Part shown: piece by piece, positions 54,777 to 63,879 of the stretch
Numbering within the stretch: the first letter of the stretch is position 1
Layout of the letters: every line of letters starts with the position of its first letter
Assembly (NCBI RefSeq): GCF_005250615.1
Contig: NZ_SULM01000013.1
Location: 62,001 to 126,000 of the forward strand
Length of the DNA stretch: 64,000 nt
DNA from: Pseudomonas rhizoryzae
GTDB lineage: Bacteria > Pseudomonadota > Gammaproteobacteria > Pseudomonadales > Pseudomonadaceae
Direction of reading: 5' to 3'
Translations under genes and position numbers: made by a program
The notes under the pieces: model-generated
Databases searched by the model: none
Seen by the model: the letters and a program-made list of their open reading frames with translations, nothing else
Told to the model about the DNA's origin: nothing

Positions 54777-56183
54777 TCAGGCGTAGTAGTCGACCAGGCT
54801 GCGCGCGGCCAGGGTTGCCGTGCCACGCGTCTCGGCCACGCTGGCCAAGGGCTCCTCTTCTCCACCGCCGGCGGCGCCGCCACGGCCCCGCCGCGATCCG
54901 TCGTTCTGCGCGCCTTGCTGCGACTGCTGCCAGGCCTGACCGGAGGATTGATCGGAGACGTTGACGTTGGACAGGTTCATGCCTTGCTGGGCGAAGAGCT
55001 CCCGCAGCCGCTGACTGCCATTGTCCAGGGCCTCGCGGACGTCCGCGTGGGGACTGGCAAAGGTGACCTGGGTCTGGTCCTGGGTCATGTCGATGCGCAC
55101 CTCCAATTTACCCAGTTGCGCCGGCTCCATCTGGATGTCGGCGGTCTTGAGATTCTGGCTGGACATCCACATGACCTTGTCCACCACGGCTTCGCTGAAA
55201 TTGCCGGCCTGGGGATTGAGCGCCTGGCCGGGTACCGTCGCCGTGACCGGACGCGCCGTCTGCGCCGGTGTACTGAGCGACTGCGACAGCGCGGTGAGCT
55301 TGTCGGCGAAGGCCTCGGGCTTGCTCGGAATGGCCGCATCCTTGTTGGCATTTCCCTGATCCTGAGTCGCAGCCAGCGCCGCCACTGCGGCGGCCTGGTC
55401 AGCGCCAGGCACAGCGGCAGGCTGCCCTGGCAGCAGGGCGTTGAGCTGGTTTGCCGCCAGGTTATTGGCGGTCGTCGCGGCCTTGTTCGCCTCGCCCTGG
55501 CCTTGCGGGGACTGGCTGAGCACCTGCGCCAGTCCGGCATCCTGGGCCGGCTGGTCGCCAGGCTGGGCGACCACCATGGCGCCGGGTTGCGTACCGGCAG
55601 CAGCTGCCTGGGTGCCAGTGGCCACCGCGCCGGCGAGGATGGCAGCGGGGTCCAGGGTTTGCGCCTCCTTGGTCGTCGAGGCGGTAGTCGTCGCGGTGGG
55701 AGTCGCCAGCGCTTGAGTAGGCGTCGGCGCCGGTGTGGGGAATTGACCGGTCATGCCGAGCATGAACAAGGGATCCAGTACCGTAGCGACAGGCTCCTGG
55801 GTCTCTTCGCCCTTGGCCACCGGCAAGGTCTTGCCGTCGTCGTCGCCCTTGGCTGCCACCTTGTCATCGGTCTTTGCCGCCGAATCGGTGGAAGGCTTGG
55901 CGTCCGCGGTACGGTCGTCGTCATCATCACGCTTCACGCGATCATCGTCGTCACGCCCACGGGCAGGTTCGCTCTTGCGTGCCTGGCTGGTGGCCTTGGT
56001 ATCGCTGGTATCGCGGGGCTTCTCGCTACGCGCCGGCTCACGCGGCTGCTCCTGGGCGAAGACGTCGGCGAAGCGCTCCTGCGAAGCCGGGCGATCCTGG
56101 GGAGTCGGGGTCTTGGGCACGGCCCTGCCGGTAGCGGTGGCAGGGCTTGCGGTGTTCAACAGGAAATCGGGCACGACGGCCAT
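54777..56183 (-). CDS. fliK: Flagellar hook-length control protein FliK
   Basis: This 468-residue secreted ruler has a long low-complexity N-terminus: Asp/Arg/Lys-rich around 75-100, then Ala/Gln/Thr-rich to about 330. The conserved C-terminal hook-length domain shows EVRIDMTQDQTQVTFASPHA and LRELFAQQGMNLSNVNVSDQ, and it interacts with FlhB to switch export specificity. The variable ruler is typical of the family. It follows the Hpt gene by 77 bases. Confidence 0.93.
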   Translation of the reverse strand: MAVVPDFLLNTASPATATGRAVPKTPTPQDRPASQERFADVFAQEQPREPARSEKPRDTSDTKATSQARKSEPARGRDDDDRVKRDDDDDRTADAKPSTDSAAKTDDKVAAKGDDDGKTLPVAKGEETQEPVATVLDPLFMLGMTGQFPTPAPTPTQALATPTATTTASTTKEAQTLDPAAILAGAVATGTQAAAAGTQPGAMVVAQPGDQPAQDAGLAQVLSQSPQGQGEANKAATTANNLAANQLNALLPGQPAAVPGADQAAAVAALAATQDQGNANKDAAIPSKPEAFADKLTALSQSLSTPAQTARPVTATVPGQALNPQAGNFSEAVVDKVMWMSSQNLKTADIQMEPAQLGKLEVRIDMTQDQTQVTFASPHADVREALDNGSQRLRELFAQQGMNLSNVNVSDQSSGQAWQQSQQGAQNDGSRRGRGGAAGGGEEEPLASVAETRGTATLAARSLVDYYA

Positions 56184-56260
56184 GGAATGCTCCGAATGAC
56201 GGGTTTTCCAGAACCTAGCAAGGAGCGCGCCAGCTCCAAACGCCAGCGCTTTGACGAGCC

Positions 56261-56617
56261 TCAGGTCGCGTAGCGCTGCCGCTCGACCTTGAAGAGAATG
56301 CGCACGATGGCGAACTCACGCTCGATCGCGGAGATGCCCATGGCCAACTCGGCGGTGGCGGCTCGCCGCCGCGCGCCCTCCTCCACGTCACGACACAGCT
56401 GCGCCAAGGGCATGGCGCCCATGTTGCCGGCACTGCCCTTGAAGCTATGGGCGAATTGGCGAACCTGCTCGGGATCTCCGCCAATCACGCTGCGCTTGAG
56501 GGCGGCGATCCGCTCTTCGCAATCGACCAGGAAGGTTTCGATGAGTCCGACGTACTCTTCTTCCATGCAGTCGCGCAGGCTGGCGAGCGTATCCGGATCG
56601 AGGTGACTGGTAAACAT
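56261..56617 (-). CDS. Hpt phosphotransfer protein (HptB-like)
   Basis: This 118-residue protein is a single Hpt four-helix bundle with the phospho-accepting histidine in VRQFAHSFKGSAGNMGAM. ATG 56617 starts MFTSHLDPDTLASLRDCMEE. In other pseudomonads HptB lies in this same place near fliK and passes phosphate to the HsbR-HsbA regulators that control FlgM and motility. Those two genes normally sit beside it but are absent between fliJ and this gene, so its partner must be elsewhere. Confidence 0.85.
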   Translation of the reverse strand: MFTSHLDPDTLASLRDCMEEEYVGLIETFLVDCEERIAALKRSVIGGDPEQVRQFAHSFKGSAGNMGAMPLAQLCRDVEEGARRRAATAELAMGISAIEREFAIVRILFKVERQRYAT

Positions 56618-56661
56618 CGGTTTCTCACTGACTACAGGACAGAGGACGCAGTGACGATCGC

Positions 56662-57105
56662 CTAGAGATAGGCCGAACGTACACGCTGAGCATACTCGTC
56701 CATCTGTTTCTGTTCGCGCTTGTCTTCGACCAGGCGCTGCTCCTGCTTGTAACGCTCGACCAGTTTGCGCAGCCCCTCCAGGCGCGCATAGCGTTCCTGC
56801 CATTGGGTGCGCGCCTTGGCCACCACGTCGCGATGCCACTGGGCGTTGCGCTCCTGCTGACCGATGGCCTCTTCCAGCTGACTGAGAAAGCGCTGGTAAC
56901 CGATCAGCCACTGACCGCTGACGCCGCGGCTGCCATTCACCACCAGCCGCTGCTGGTAATCCTCGCGATAGCGCTGCAACTCGCCCAACTTGAATTCCGC
57001 TTGCGCCAGCTGCTGCTGGCACTGCCCCAAGCGCTGAGCGGCGTCGCGCTCTTCGCGCTCGCTCATTTCCACCACGGGGCCCAGACGTTCGGCTCTGCCT
57101 TTCAT
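56662..57105 (-). CDS. fliJ: Flagellar export chaperone/stalk protein FliJ
   Basis: This 147-residue, almost entirely helical coiled-coil protein (REERDAAQRLGQCQQQLAQA; QRFLSQLEEAIGQQERNAQW) acts as the central stalk of the FliI ATPase and escorts export chaperones. It starts 6 bases after fliI. FliJ is recognised mainly by length, coiled coil and position. Confidence 0.92.
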   Translation of the reverse strand: MKGRAERLGPVVEMSEREERDAAQRLGQCQQQLAQAEFKLGELQRYREDYQQRLVVNGSRGVSGQWLIGYQRFLSQLEEAIGQQERNAQWHRDVVAKARTQWQERYARLEGLRKLVERYKQEQRLVEDKREQKQMDEYAQRVRSAYL

Positions 57106-57111
57106 GATCTA

Positions 57112-58458
57112 TCAGCCTCCCAATACGGCTTGGAGATTGGCGGCGCTCTGCTCCAGCGACTCGCTCTCGCGCAAGCCCTGCCGCAGGAATTGCTGCATCG
57201 GGGCATAGCGGGCGATCGCCAGATCGGTTTCGGCATTCCCACCGGGCACATAGGCACCGACGCTGAGCAGGTCCTTGGCCTGCTGGTAAAGCGACCAGAG
57301 CTGCTTGACGCGCTGGGCGTTGCGCAAATGCTCCGGACTGACCACCTGGGGCATCACCCGGCTGATGGACGCCTCGATGTCGATGGCGGGATAGTGGCCC
57401 TCTTCGGCCAGCCGCCGCGACAGCACGAAGTGACCATCCAGCACCCCCCGCGCCGAGTCGGCGATGGGATCCTGCTGATCGTCCCCTTCCGACAGCACAG
57501 TATAGAACGCCGTGATCGAACCCCCACCCTTTTCCGCGTTGCCGGCCCGCTCCACCAGCCGTGGCAGCTTGGCGAACACCGACGGCGGATACCCCTTGGT
57601 CGCCGGCGGCTCGCCGATGGCGAGGGCAATCTCCCGCTGCGCCTGGGCATAGCGGGTCAGGGAATCCATGAGCAGCAGGACATTCTTGCCCTTGTCGCGG
57701 AAATACTCGGCGATACGAGTGCAATACATGGCCGCACGCAGGCGCAACAGCGGCGCATCGTCCGCCGGCGAGGCGACGACCACCGCGCGCTTGATGCCCT
57801 CCTCGCCCAGGATATGCTCGATGAATTCCTTCACCTCACGGCCCCGCTCGCCGATCAGCCCGACCACGATGATCTCGGCCTTGGTGAGGCGGGTCATCAT
57901 GCCGAGCAGCACGCTCTTACCGACGCCGGTACCGGCGAACAGGCCCAGGCGCTGGCCACGCCCTACCGTCAACAAACCGTTGATGCTGCGGATCCCCACA
58001 TCGAGGGGCTCACTGATGGGTTCGCGCTTGAGCGGGTTGATGGTCGGGCCGTCCATCGGCACCCAGTCCTCGGCGCGCATACGCCCCTTGCCGTCCAGGG
58101 CATTGCCCAGGCCGTCGAGCACCCGACCGAGCATGGACATGCCCATGGGCAGGCGGCCGGTGTCCGGTACCGGCACCACGCGGGCGCCAGGGGCGATGCC
58201 AGCGAGGCTGCCCACCGGCATGAGAAAGGTCTTGTCGCCATTGAAGCCCATTACCTCGGCTTCGACTTCCACCGGCTGATAGCCACCACCATTGATCAGT
58301 CGGCAGCGACTGCCCACGGCGGCGCGCAGGCCTTCGGCCTCCAGGGTCAGACCGACCATGCGCAGCAGGCGGCCCTCGATCACCGGCTGCTGCTCGACCC
58401 GAATGGCTTCGTCGTAACCGCTCAGCCGCCGCTCGAAGCTCAGACGTTCAAGACGCAT
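57112..58458 (-). CDS. fliI: Flagellar export ATPase FliI
   Basis: This 448-residue F1-beta-like hexameric ATPase has the P-loop [17 protein letters not shown] (near 165-181), the Walker B region [19 protein letters not shown] and the family motif [18 protein letters not shown]. It powers substrate unloading for the flagellar export gate. It overlaps fliH by 11 bases. Confidence 0.96.
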   Translation of the reverse strand: MRLERLSFERRLSGYDEAIRVEQQPVIEGRLLRMVGLTLEAEGLRAAVGSRCRLINGGGYQPVEVEAEVMGFNGDKTFLMPVGSLAGIAPGARVVPVPDTGRLPMGMSMLGRVLDGLGNALDGKGRMRAEDWVPMDGPTINPLKREPISEPLDVGIRSINGLLTVGRGQRLGLFAGTGVGKSVLLGMMTRLTKAEIIVVGLIGERGREVKEFIEHILGEEGIKRAVVVASPADDAPLLRLRAAMYCTRIAEYFRDKGKNVLLLMDSLTRYAQAQREIALAIGEPPATKGYPPSVFAKLPRLVERAGNAEKGGGSITAFYTVLSEGDDQQDPIADSARGVLDGHFVLSRRLAEEGHYPAIDIEASISRVMPQVVSPEHLRNAQRVKQLWSLYQQAKDLLSVGAYVPGGNAETDLAIARYAPMQQFLRQGLRESESLEQSAANLQAVLGG

Positions 58459-59227
58459 GGGGCGTCTCCTCGATATCGATGTGCAGATCGGGGTCCTGGG
58501 GCTGGGTCGCCTGATGACGCTGCTGCTCGGCGAGCTGGGTCAGCGCCTGGGCCAGCCGCGTCTCGATACTGGCGTCGATGACACTGCTCTCGGTCTCGAT
58601 CCGGCAACCGCCGGGCATGAGGGTCTCGTCCTCGAGGATACGCCAACTCTCCTCGTGACGATCGCGCAGGGCCTTCATCAGTTCGAAGTCCTGGGGGCTG
58701 ACCTGGATGCGGATATTCTGGGCGCCCATGGGCAACAGCTTCAGGGCCGTACGCACCACCTGGCCCAGTTGGCTGGAGTCGAGCTTGAGCTCGCGCTGAA
58801 TGACTTCGCGAGTGATATGCCGCACCAGCTGCACCATGCCGGCTTCCAGTGCCTGATCCTGCTCGCCGATGGGATCGAGCAGATGACTCATCAGGGTTTC
58901 CAGACTCGCCAGCCGCGCGGTGAGCGCCGCCTCGGCTTCCTGGCGGGCCTTGAGCTGACCGGCGTGGTAGCCGTCGCGCTCGCCGGTCACGAAGCCCTCG
59001 TTATAGGCTTCCTGACGAATCGCCTCCAGTTCTTCGAGGGTGATCGGCTGGACCTCTTCGACCGGGACCTCTTCGATCTGAGGCTCCGGCTGCGGTTCGG
59101 GTTCAGGAACCGCAGCCGCCGGAGCTTGCTCGGGCTCGTCGAAGCTGTCGAAGGCCGGCAGCCGCCAGACATCGACAGCCTCCAGATCCCGTGCCCTGAT
59201 CAGATCGCTCGCCGATTCTTTGCTCAT
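58448..59227 (-). CDS. fliH: Flagellar export ATPase regulator FliH
   Basis: This 259-residue protein has a Pro/Glu-rich N-terminus (about 20-55, [20 protein letters not shown]), a coiled coil with a Gly-rich stretch and a C-terminal V-type ATPase E-subunit-like domain ([40 protein letters not shown]). It tethers FliI to the C-ring. ATG 59227 is preferred to the preceding GTG. Confidence 0.94.
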   Translation of the reverse strand: MSKESASDLIRARDLEAVDVWRLPAFDSFDEPEQAPAAAVPEPEPQPEPQIEEVPVEEVQPITLEELEAIRQEAYNEGFVTGERDGYHAGQLKARQEAEAALTARLASLETLMSHLLDPIGEQDQALEAGMVQLVRHITREVIQRELKLDSSQLGQVVRTALKLLPMGAQNIRIQVSPQDFELMKALRDRHEESWRILEDETLMPGGCRIETESSVIDASIETRLAQALTQLAEQQRHQATQPQDPDLHIDIEETPHAS

Positions 59228-59294
59228 CACCTATCCGTCAGAAAACCGCTACTGACCGGACAATAGCAAAGCCCAGGCCAACCCCTGCATAGGG

Positions 59295-60305
59295 TCAGAC
59301 CATTTCCTCGCCACCCTTGCCACCCAGCACGATCTCGCCGGCATCGGCCATGCGCCGGGCGACGGCGAGTACCTCTTTCTGCGCCCCTTCCACCTCGGAT
59401 AGCCGTACCGGCCCCTTGGCTTCCAGGTCATCGCGCAGCAGCTCAGCGGCACGCTTGGACATGTTGCGGAAGAACTTCTCCTTGATGCCCTCGTCGGCGC
59501 CCTTGAGCGCCAGCACCAGGACATCGGACGATACCTCGCGGAGCAGGGCCTGGATGCCGCGGTCGTCCACGTCCGCCAGGTTGTCGAAGACGAACATCAG
59601 ATCCTCGATCTGTCCCGACAGATCCTGATCCGCTTCGCGGATCGAATCCATCAGCGGTCCTTCGACCGAGCTGTCCAGGTAGTTCATGATGTCGGCCGCG
59701 CGCTTCACGCCGCCCAGCGCGGTACGAGTGGTGCTGGCGCTGCCGGAGAACTGCTTCTCCAGGATCAGGTTCAGCTCCTTGAGCGCCGCCGGTTGCACGG
59801 TATTCAGCGACGAGACGCGCAGGACGATGTCCAGGCGCACCTTGTGATCGAAATGGCCGAGTACCTCCGCCGCCTGGTCCGGATCCAGGTAGGCCACCAC
59901 GATGGCCTGGATCTGCGGGTGCTCGTAGCGGATCACGTCCGCCACCGCTCGCGGCTCCATCCACTTCAGGCTGTCCAGGCCGCTGGTGTTGCCGCCCAGC
60001 AGGATCCGGTCGATCAGGCCACTGGCCTTGTCCTCGCCCAGTGCCTGGGTCAGCATCTTGCGGATATAGCCATCGGCGCCAACGCCCAGACTGGTCTGGT
60101 CGCCGACCACTTCGATGAAGTCGCCGAGCACCCGCTCGACCTGCTCACGGTTGACGTTGCGCATCTGGGCCATGGCGGTACCGACCTTCTGCACCTCCTT
60201 GGGCCCCATGTGCCGGAGGATCTGCGCAGCATCGGCCTCACCCAGCGACAGCAGGAAGATGGCTGCCTTCTCGACCTGGGTGAGTTGCGCGTCATTCGTC
60301 GCCAT
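59295..60305 (-). CDS. fliG: Flagellar motor switch protein FliG
   Basis: This 336-residue C-ring protein transmits torque. The N-terminal FliF-binding domain contains KAAIFLLSLGEADAAQILRH, the middle domain has the EHPQ motif (IRYEHPQIQAIVVAYLDPDQ), and the C-terminal torque helix carries charged residues that meet the stators (KFFRNMSKRAAELLRDDLEA). It overlaps fliF by 14 bases. Confidence 0.96.
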   Translation of the reverse strand: MATNDAQLTQVEKAAIFLLSLGEADAAQILRHMGPKEVQKVGTAMAQMRNVNREQVERVLGDFIEVVGDQTSLGVGADGYIRKMLTQALGEDKASGLIDRILLGGNTSGLDSLKWMEPRAVADVIRYEHPQIQAIVVAYLDPDQAAEVLGHFDHKVRLDIVLRVSSLNTVQPAALKELNLILEKQFSGSASTTRTALGGVKRAADIMNYLDSSVEGPLMDSIREADQDLSGQIEDLMFVFDNLADVDDRGIQALLREVSSDVLVLALKGADEGIKEKFFRNMSKRAAELLRDDLEAKGPVRLSEVEGAQKEVLAVARRMADAGEIVLGGKGGEEMV

Positions 60306-62103
60306 TGATCCAATCCTTCACTACCTGGGCAACACGGCCCGGATCATCGTTGACCAGCTGCTTGATGGCCGTCAGCTGGGCGTCGTAGCCCTCGCTGGGG
60401 CTGGGCAGCAGCAGCGGCGCCGGACCTGCCAGACTGACCTTGTCGTCGGCCAGATCGTCCGAGAGACCATCCAGCCCCCCGGCGCCGAGGGCACCGGCAC
60501 CACCCGCCGCGGCCAGGGCGGCGGCGTCCTTGGCGTTGCCACCGGACAGATTCTTCAGCACTGGGCGCAACACCCCAAAGACTAGCACCAGGATGAACAG
60601 CACACCCAGCGCCTGCTTCACCACACCCCAGAACCAGGGCTGCTGATAGAAGGGAATGCTCTCGATCTCTTCCTGTTGTACCGGGGCGAAGGGCGCATTG
60701 ATCACGCTCACGCTGTCGCCACGGCTGGCATCGAAGCCCACGGCATCCTGTACCAGACGAGTGAAGCGCGCCAGGTCTTCGGTGCTCCAGGGTTGATGGG
60801 TCACCTTGCCAGCCGCATCGACCTTGATCTGATCGTCGAGCACCACCGCGACGGAAAGCCGACGCAGACGGCCCTGCTGCTGACGGGTGTAGCTGACGCT
60901 GCGATCCAGCTCGTAGTTGCGCGTGTTCTGCTCACGCTTGTCGGTCGGGTACGGCAGGGTGGCCGGCAGGTTGGTCTTGCTGTCGTAGATGTATTGGTCG
61001 TTGGCATCACGCAGCGGCTGGCCCGGAGCGATGTAATTCGCACCGCCGCCACCACCCTGACCGGTCTTTTCCGGAGTCGAGGACGGCCCGGGCGGCTGGT
61101 TCGACAGCGCGCCCGGCACGCCCTGGGCGCCACCGCCGGAAGTCTGGCGCTGCTCGCTGTTCTGCTGCTCACTGCGCAGTGCCGGCTGGTCGGGGTTGAA
61201 TTGCTCGGCCGTCGATTCCACGGCATTGAAATCGACGTCCGCCGCCACTTCCGCCTTGAAGCGACCGTTACCTACTACCGGCAGCATGATGTTCTGCACG
61301 CGCTGGGTCAGGGAGCTTTCCATCTTGTGGGTGTAGTCGAGCTGCTTGCCGGCGATCGACAGCTCGGACATGTTCTGCTGGTCGGACAGCAACTGCCCCT
61401 TCTGGTCGACGACGGTGACCTGGGACTTATCCAGGTTCGGCACGCTGGTGGCGACCAGGTTGATGATGGCCATGACCTGACCGGCATCCAGGGTACGGCC
61501 GGGATACATCTCGACCAGCACCGAGGCGCTCGGCTTGCGCTCGTCACGGACGAACACGGAGCTCTTCGGAATCGCCAGGTGCACCCGGGCGGCCTTGATG
61601 CCGTTGAGGCTGGAGATGGTGCGGGCCAGTTCGCCTTCCAGGCTGCGCCGGTAATTCGCCGCTTCCATGAACTGGCTGGTGCCCAGCGGCTGCTCCTTGT
61701 CCAGCAGCTCGAAGCCGACGTTGCCGTCCGAGGGGGTTATACCGGCAGCCGCCATCTTCATGCGGGCACGACCGAGGTCGTCGGCCTTGACCAGCAAGGC
61801 GCCGGAATTCGGATCGACCTTGTAGCCGATGTCCGCCGCGCCCAGGGCCTGCAGCACCTGGTTGGCATCCAGGCCGTTCATGCTGGTGTACAGCGGCCGA
61901 TAGTCGGGCTGCTGGGTCCAGAGCACCACGGCGAAACCCAGGGCGACACTGGCCGCCAGACCAATCAGCAGACCCAGCTGACGCAGCAGCGGCATTTCCG
62001 ACAGGTTGTCGAGAAAGCTGAGGCCAAGAAGTGGCTTCTTGGGCTTTTCTTCCGCGTCGGGCTTGGCGGTGGGGACGGGTACGTTGGTAAGAGCGTCAGC
62101 CAT
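60292..62103 (-). CDS. fliF: Flagellar MS-ring protein FliF
   Basis: This 603-residue protein has two membrane helices (about 45-65 and 478-500) enclosing a large periplasmic region with ring-building motifs (RPLYTSMNGLDANQVLQALG). A Gly/Gln-rich insert (about 310-350) is present. The C-terminal tail (SDDLADDKVSLAGPAP) binds FliG. It is the first-assembled ring of the basal body. It follows fliE by 14 bases. Confidence 0.96.
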   Translation of the reverse strand: MADALTNVPVPTAKPDAEEKPKKPLLGLSFLDNLSEMPLLRQLGLLIGLAASVALGFAVVLWTQQPDYRPLYTSMNGLDANQVLQALGAADIGYKVDPNSGALLVKADDLGRARMKMAAAGITPSDGNVGFELLDKEQPLGTSQFMEAANYRRSLEGELARTISSLNGIKAARVHLAIPKSSVFVRDERKPSASVLVEMYPGRTLDAGQVMAIINLVATSVPNLDKSQVTVVDQKGQLLSDQQNMSELSIAGKQLDYTHKMESSLTQRVQNIMLPVVGNGRFKAEVAADVDFNAVESTAEQFNPDQPALRSEQQNSEQRQTSGGGAQGVPGALSNQPPGPSSTPEKTGQGGGGGANYIAPGQPLRDANDQYIYDSKTNLPATLPYPTDKREQNTRNYELDRSVSYTRQQQGRLRRLSVAVVLDDQIKVDAAGKVTHQPWSTEDLARFTRLVQDAVGFDASRGDSVSVINAPFAPVQQEEIESIPFYQQPWFWGVVKQALGVLFILVLVFGVLRPVLKNLSGGNAKDAAALAAAGGAGALGAGGLDGLSDDLADDKVSLAGPAPLLLPSPSEGYDAQLTAIKQLVNDDPGRVAQVVKDWINGDE

Positions 62104-62117
62104 TTTCTAGACCGTCC

Positions 62118-62456
62118 TCAAATCGACATTTGCATGATGTCTTGGTACGCCTGCACGAACTTATTGCGTACCTGGGTCAAGGCCTGCACGGACACGCTGG
62201 CCTTCTGGGAAGCGATCATGACTTGAGTGAGGTCGACGCCGCCCTGCCCCAGCTCGAAGGACTTGGCCAACTCGTTGGCGGTCTGCTGGGTTTCATTGAC
62301 GGAGCCCACGGCCTTGCTGAGCATGTCGGCGAAGCTCGGGCCCTGAACCTGTTCGGTGCCGGCAGGCGCTGCCACGGCTTTCGACCGGGCCATGGCCTCG
62401 GTCTGCATGGAACGCATTTCCAGCATCAACCGATTGAACTCGACACCTTGAACCAT
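62118..62456 (-). CDS. fliE: Flagellar hook-basal body protein FliE
   Basis: This 112-residue helical protein joins the MS ring to the rod. Conserved C-terminal part: [20 protein letters not shown] and [20 protein letters not shown] 62456 follows GAGGAG by eight bases. It is the first gene of the fliEFGHIJ operon and has a sigma-54 promoter upstream. Confidence 0.95.
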   Translation of the reverse strand: MVQGVEFNRLMLEMRSMQTEAMARSKAVAAPAGTEQVQGPSFADMLSKAVGSVNETQQTANELAKSFELGQGGVDLTQVMIASQKASVSVQALTQVRNKFVQAYQDIMQMSI

Positions 62457-62471
62457 TTGCTCTGCTCCTCT

Positions 62472-62487
62472 GGCACGGAAAGTTGAC
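62472..62487 (-). promoter_or_regulatory. Candidate FleQ leader site of fliE
   Basis: On the minus strand GTCAACTTTCCGTGCC lies 26 bases downstream of the fliE sigma-54 promoter. Sixteen bases (62474-62489) are identical to the flhA leader at 48300-48315, at nearly the same distance from the promoter. It shares the GTCA arm of FleQ boxes. Confidence 0.55.
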
Positions 62488-62513
62488 GCCGTACCCACTC
62501 GTGTCAGAGATAG

Positions 62514-62529
62514 AGCAATGCCTGTGCCA
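62514..62529 (-). promoter_or_regulatory. Sigma-54 promoter of fliE
   Basis: On the minus strand TGGCACAGGCATTGCT fits the RpoN consensus TGGCACG-N4-TTGCW at all but one base, with exact GG-N10-GC spacing. It is 57 bases before the fliE ATG. fliE is a known FleQ/RpoN-dependent gene. Confidence 0.85.
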
Positions 62530-62600
62530 GATCCTAAAAATCCAGCTAAAACAATGGCTTGGTAAGAAGGTGCAGAGAGACGGTTAAAGTTTGCCGAAAA

Positions 62601-62906
62601 TCAGTCGACGCTGAGCAGCTCGCGATTGCGTTGCAGCAGGGCCTTGCCGATGCCCTTGACTTCAAGCAGCTCGTCCACCGAGGCAAAGGCGCCATGAGCT
62701 TGGCGATGATCGACGATGGCCTGCGCCTTGACCGCGCCGATGCCCCGCAGCCGTTGCAGTGCAACGACATCGGCGACATTGATATTGAGCGGTGCCTGCA
62801 GGGTGCTGATAGTAGAAGCTTTGGTCGTGGCGCTCGCGACCGTTTCGCAGCCGAGCGCCCAGGGACTGAGCACGACCAACAGGATAACTGTCCATAGCAG
62901 TCTCAT
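62601..62906 (-). CDS. ComEA-like secreted helix-hairpin-helix protein
   Basis: This 101-residue protein has a signal peptide (about 1-19, LLWTVILLVVLSPWALGCET) and tandem helix-hairpin-helix motifs (VVALQRLRGIGAVKAQAIVD; VDELLEVKGIGKALLQRN). This is the architecture of ComEA, which binds incoming DNA in the periplasm. Pseudomonads have this protein widely, even where natural transformation is unproven. It lies alone between rfbD and fliE. Confidence 0.88.
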   Translation of the reverse strand: MRLLWTVILLVVLSPWALGCETVASATTKASTISTLQAPLNINVADVVALQRLRGIGAVKAQAIVDHRQAHGAFASVDELLEVKGIGKALLQRNRELLSVD

Positions 62907-62964
62907 AGAGGAACCTCCTGTTCCACTGTTCGATCCAGCGAGCTTAAGTCGCCCTAACCGGCTG

Positions 62965-63879
62965 TCAACTCACCAAGGCTCCGGCCTGCTCCCGTTCGCT
63001 CTTGAGCGCCGTCAGCGTCTGTCTCACCCCCTGACGCCAATCGCTAGGGGCGATACCGAAGCGCCGCTCCAATTCACTGGAGTCCAGCATGGAATAGGCG
63101 GGCCGCTTGGCGAGGGTAGGAAATTCGGCGGTGGTGATACCGGTGATGAGCGGTGCGCGCTCCAATATGCCGACCTCCTGGCCTGCATCTATGATGTAGC
63201 GGGCGAAATCGCACCAGCTCAGGCCGCTGTCACCACCGAAGTGGTAGAGCCCGTAGGCCGCCTGCTCCGGACGCGACCGAACGCTTGCCGCGATCTGCAG
63301 CAGCGCATCGGCGATATGCCCGGCATAGGTGGGGCAACCCACCTGATCGCTCACCACCCGCAACTCGTCGCGGTCAGCCGCGAGGCGCAGCATGGTCTTG
63401 AGAAAGTTGTTGCAGTGCTCGCTGAACACCCAGGCCGTTCTCAAGACCACGGCGCGGGGGCAGGCGGACAGCACGCGATGCTCCCCTTCCAGCTTGGTCA
63501 TGCCGTAGACACCGGACGGGCTGACCGGATCGTCGATCCGGTAAGGCGCCGTCGCGGTACCGTCGAACACGTAGTCGGTGGAGAGGTGCAACAGGGCGAT
63601 ACCGGCAGCCCCACAGGCCTGGGCCAGGACCGCGGGACCCTCGATGTTTCCGCGGGCGGCGATCTCTGGCTCCTGTTCAGCCTTGTCGACCGCCGTGTAG
63701 GCGGCCGCATTGATCACCACGTCAGGCCTGAATCGCTCGAGATGGCTGGTTACCGAGCCTTCGTCAGCAATATCCAGAGTGGCACGTCCATGGGCCTCCC
63801 ATGCCAGTTCTGAACATTGCAGCCGGTCAGTCAGACAGCGCCCGACCTGACCGTTCGCTCCGGTAACCAGTATCTTCAT
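62965..63879 (-). CDS. rfbD: dTDP-4-dehydrorhamnose reductase
   Basis: RfbD/RmlD is the last enzyme of dTDP-L-rhamnose synthesis and makes precursor for LPS or flagellin glycans. The 304-residue SDR protein has the NAD(P)-binding GANGQVGRCL near 7-16, the catalytic YxxxK in GVYGMTKLEGE and the rhamnose-family LLHLSTDYVFDG. It overlaps the upstream rfbC stop (ATGA). Confidence 0.95.
   Translation of the reverse strand: MKILVTGANGQVGRCLTDRLQCSELAWEAHGRATLDIADEGSVTSHLERFRPDVVINAAAYTAVDKAEQEPEIAARGNIEGPAVLAQACGAAGIALLHLSTDYVFDGTATAPYRIDDPVSPSGVYGMTKLEGEHRVLSACPRAVVLRTAWVFSEHCNNFLKTMLRLAADRDELRVVSDQVGCPTYAGHIADALLQIAASVRSRPEQAAYGLYHFGGDSGLSWCDFARYIIDAGQEVGILERAPLITGITTAEFPTLAKRPAYSMLDSSELERRFGIAPSDWRQGVRQTLTALKSEREQAGALVS

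Noticed and set aside
56261-57724. 487-residue minus-strand frame running through fliI, fliJ and the Hpt gene
   Set aside because: Only its last 118 residues (from ATG 56617) are the real Hpt protein. The upstream part overlaps fliI and fliJ in a different frame.
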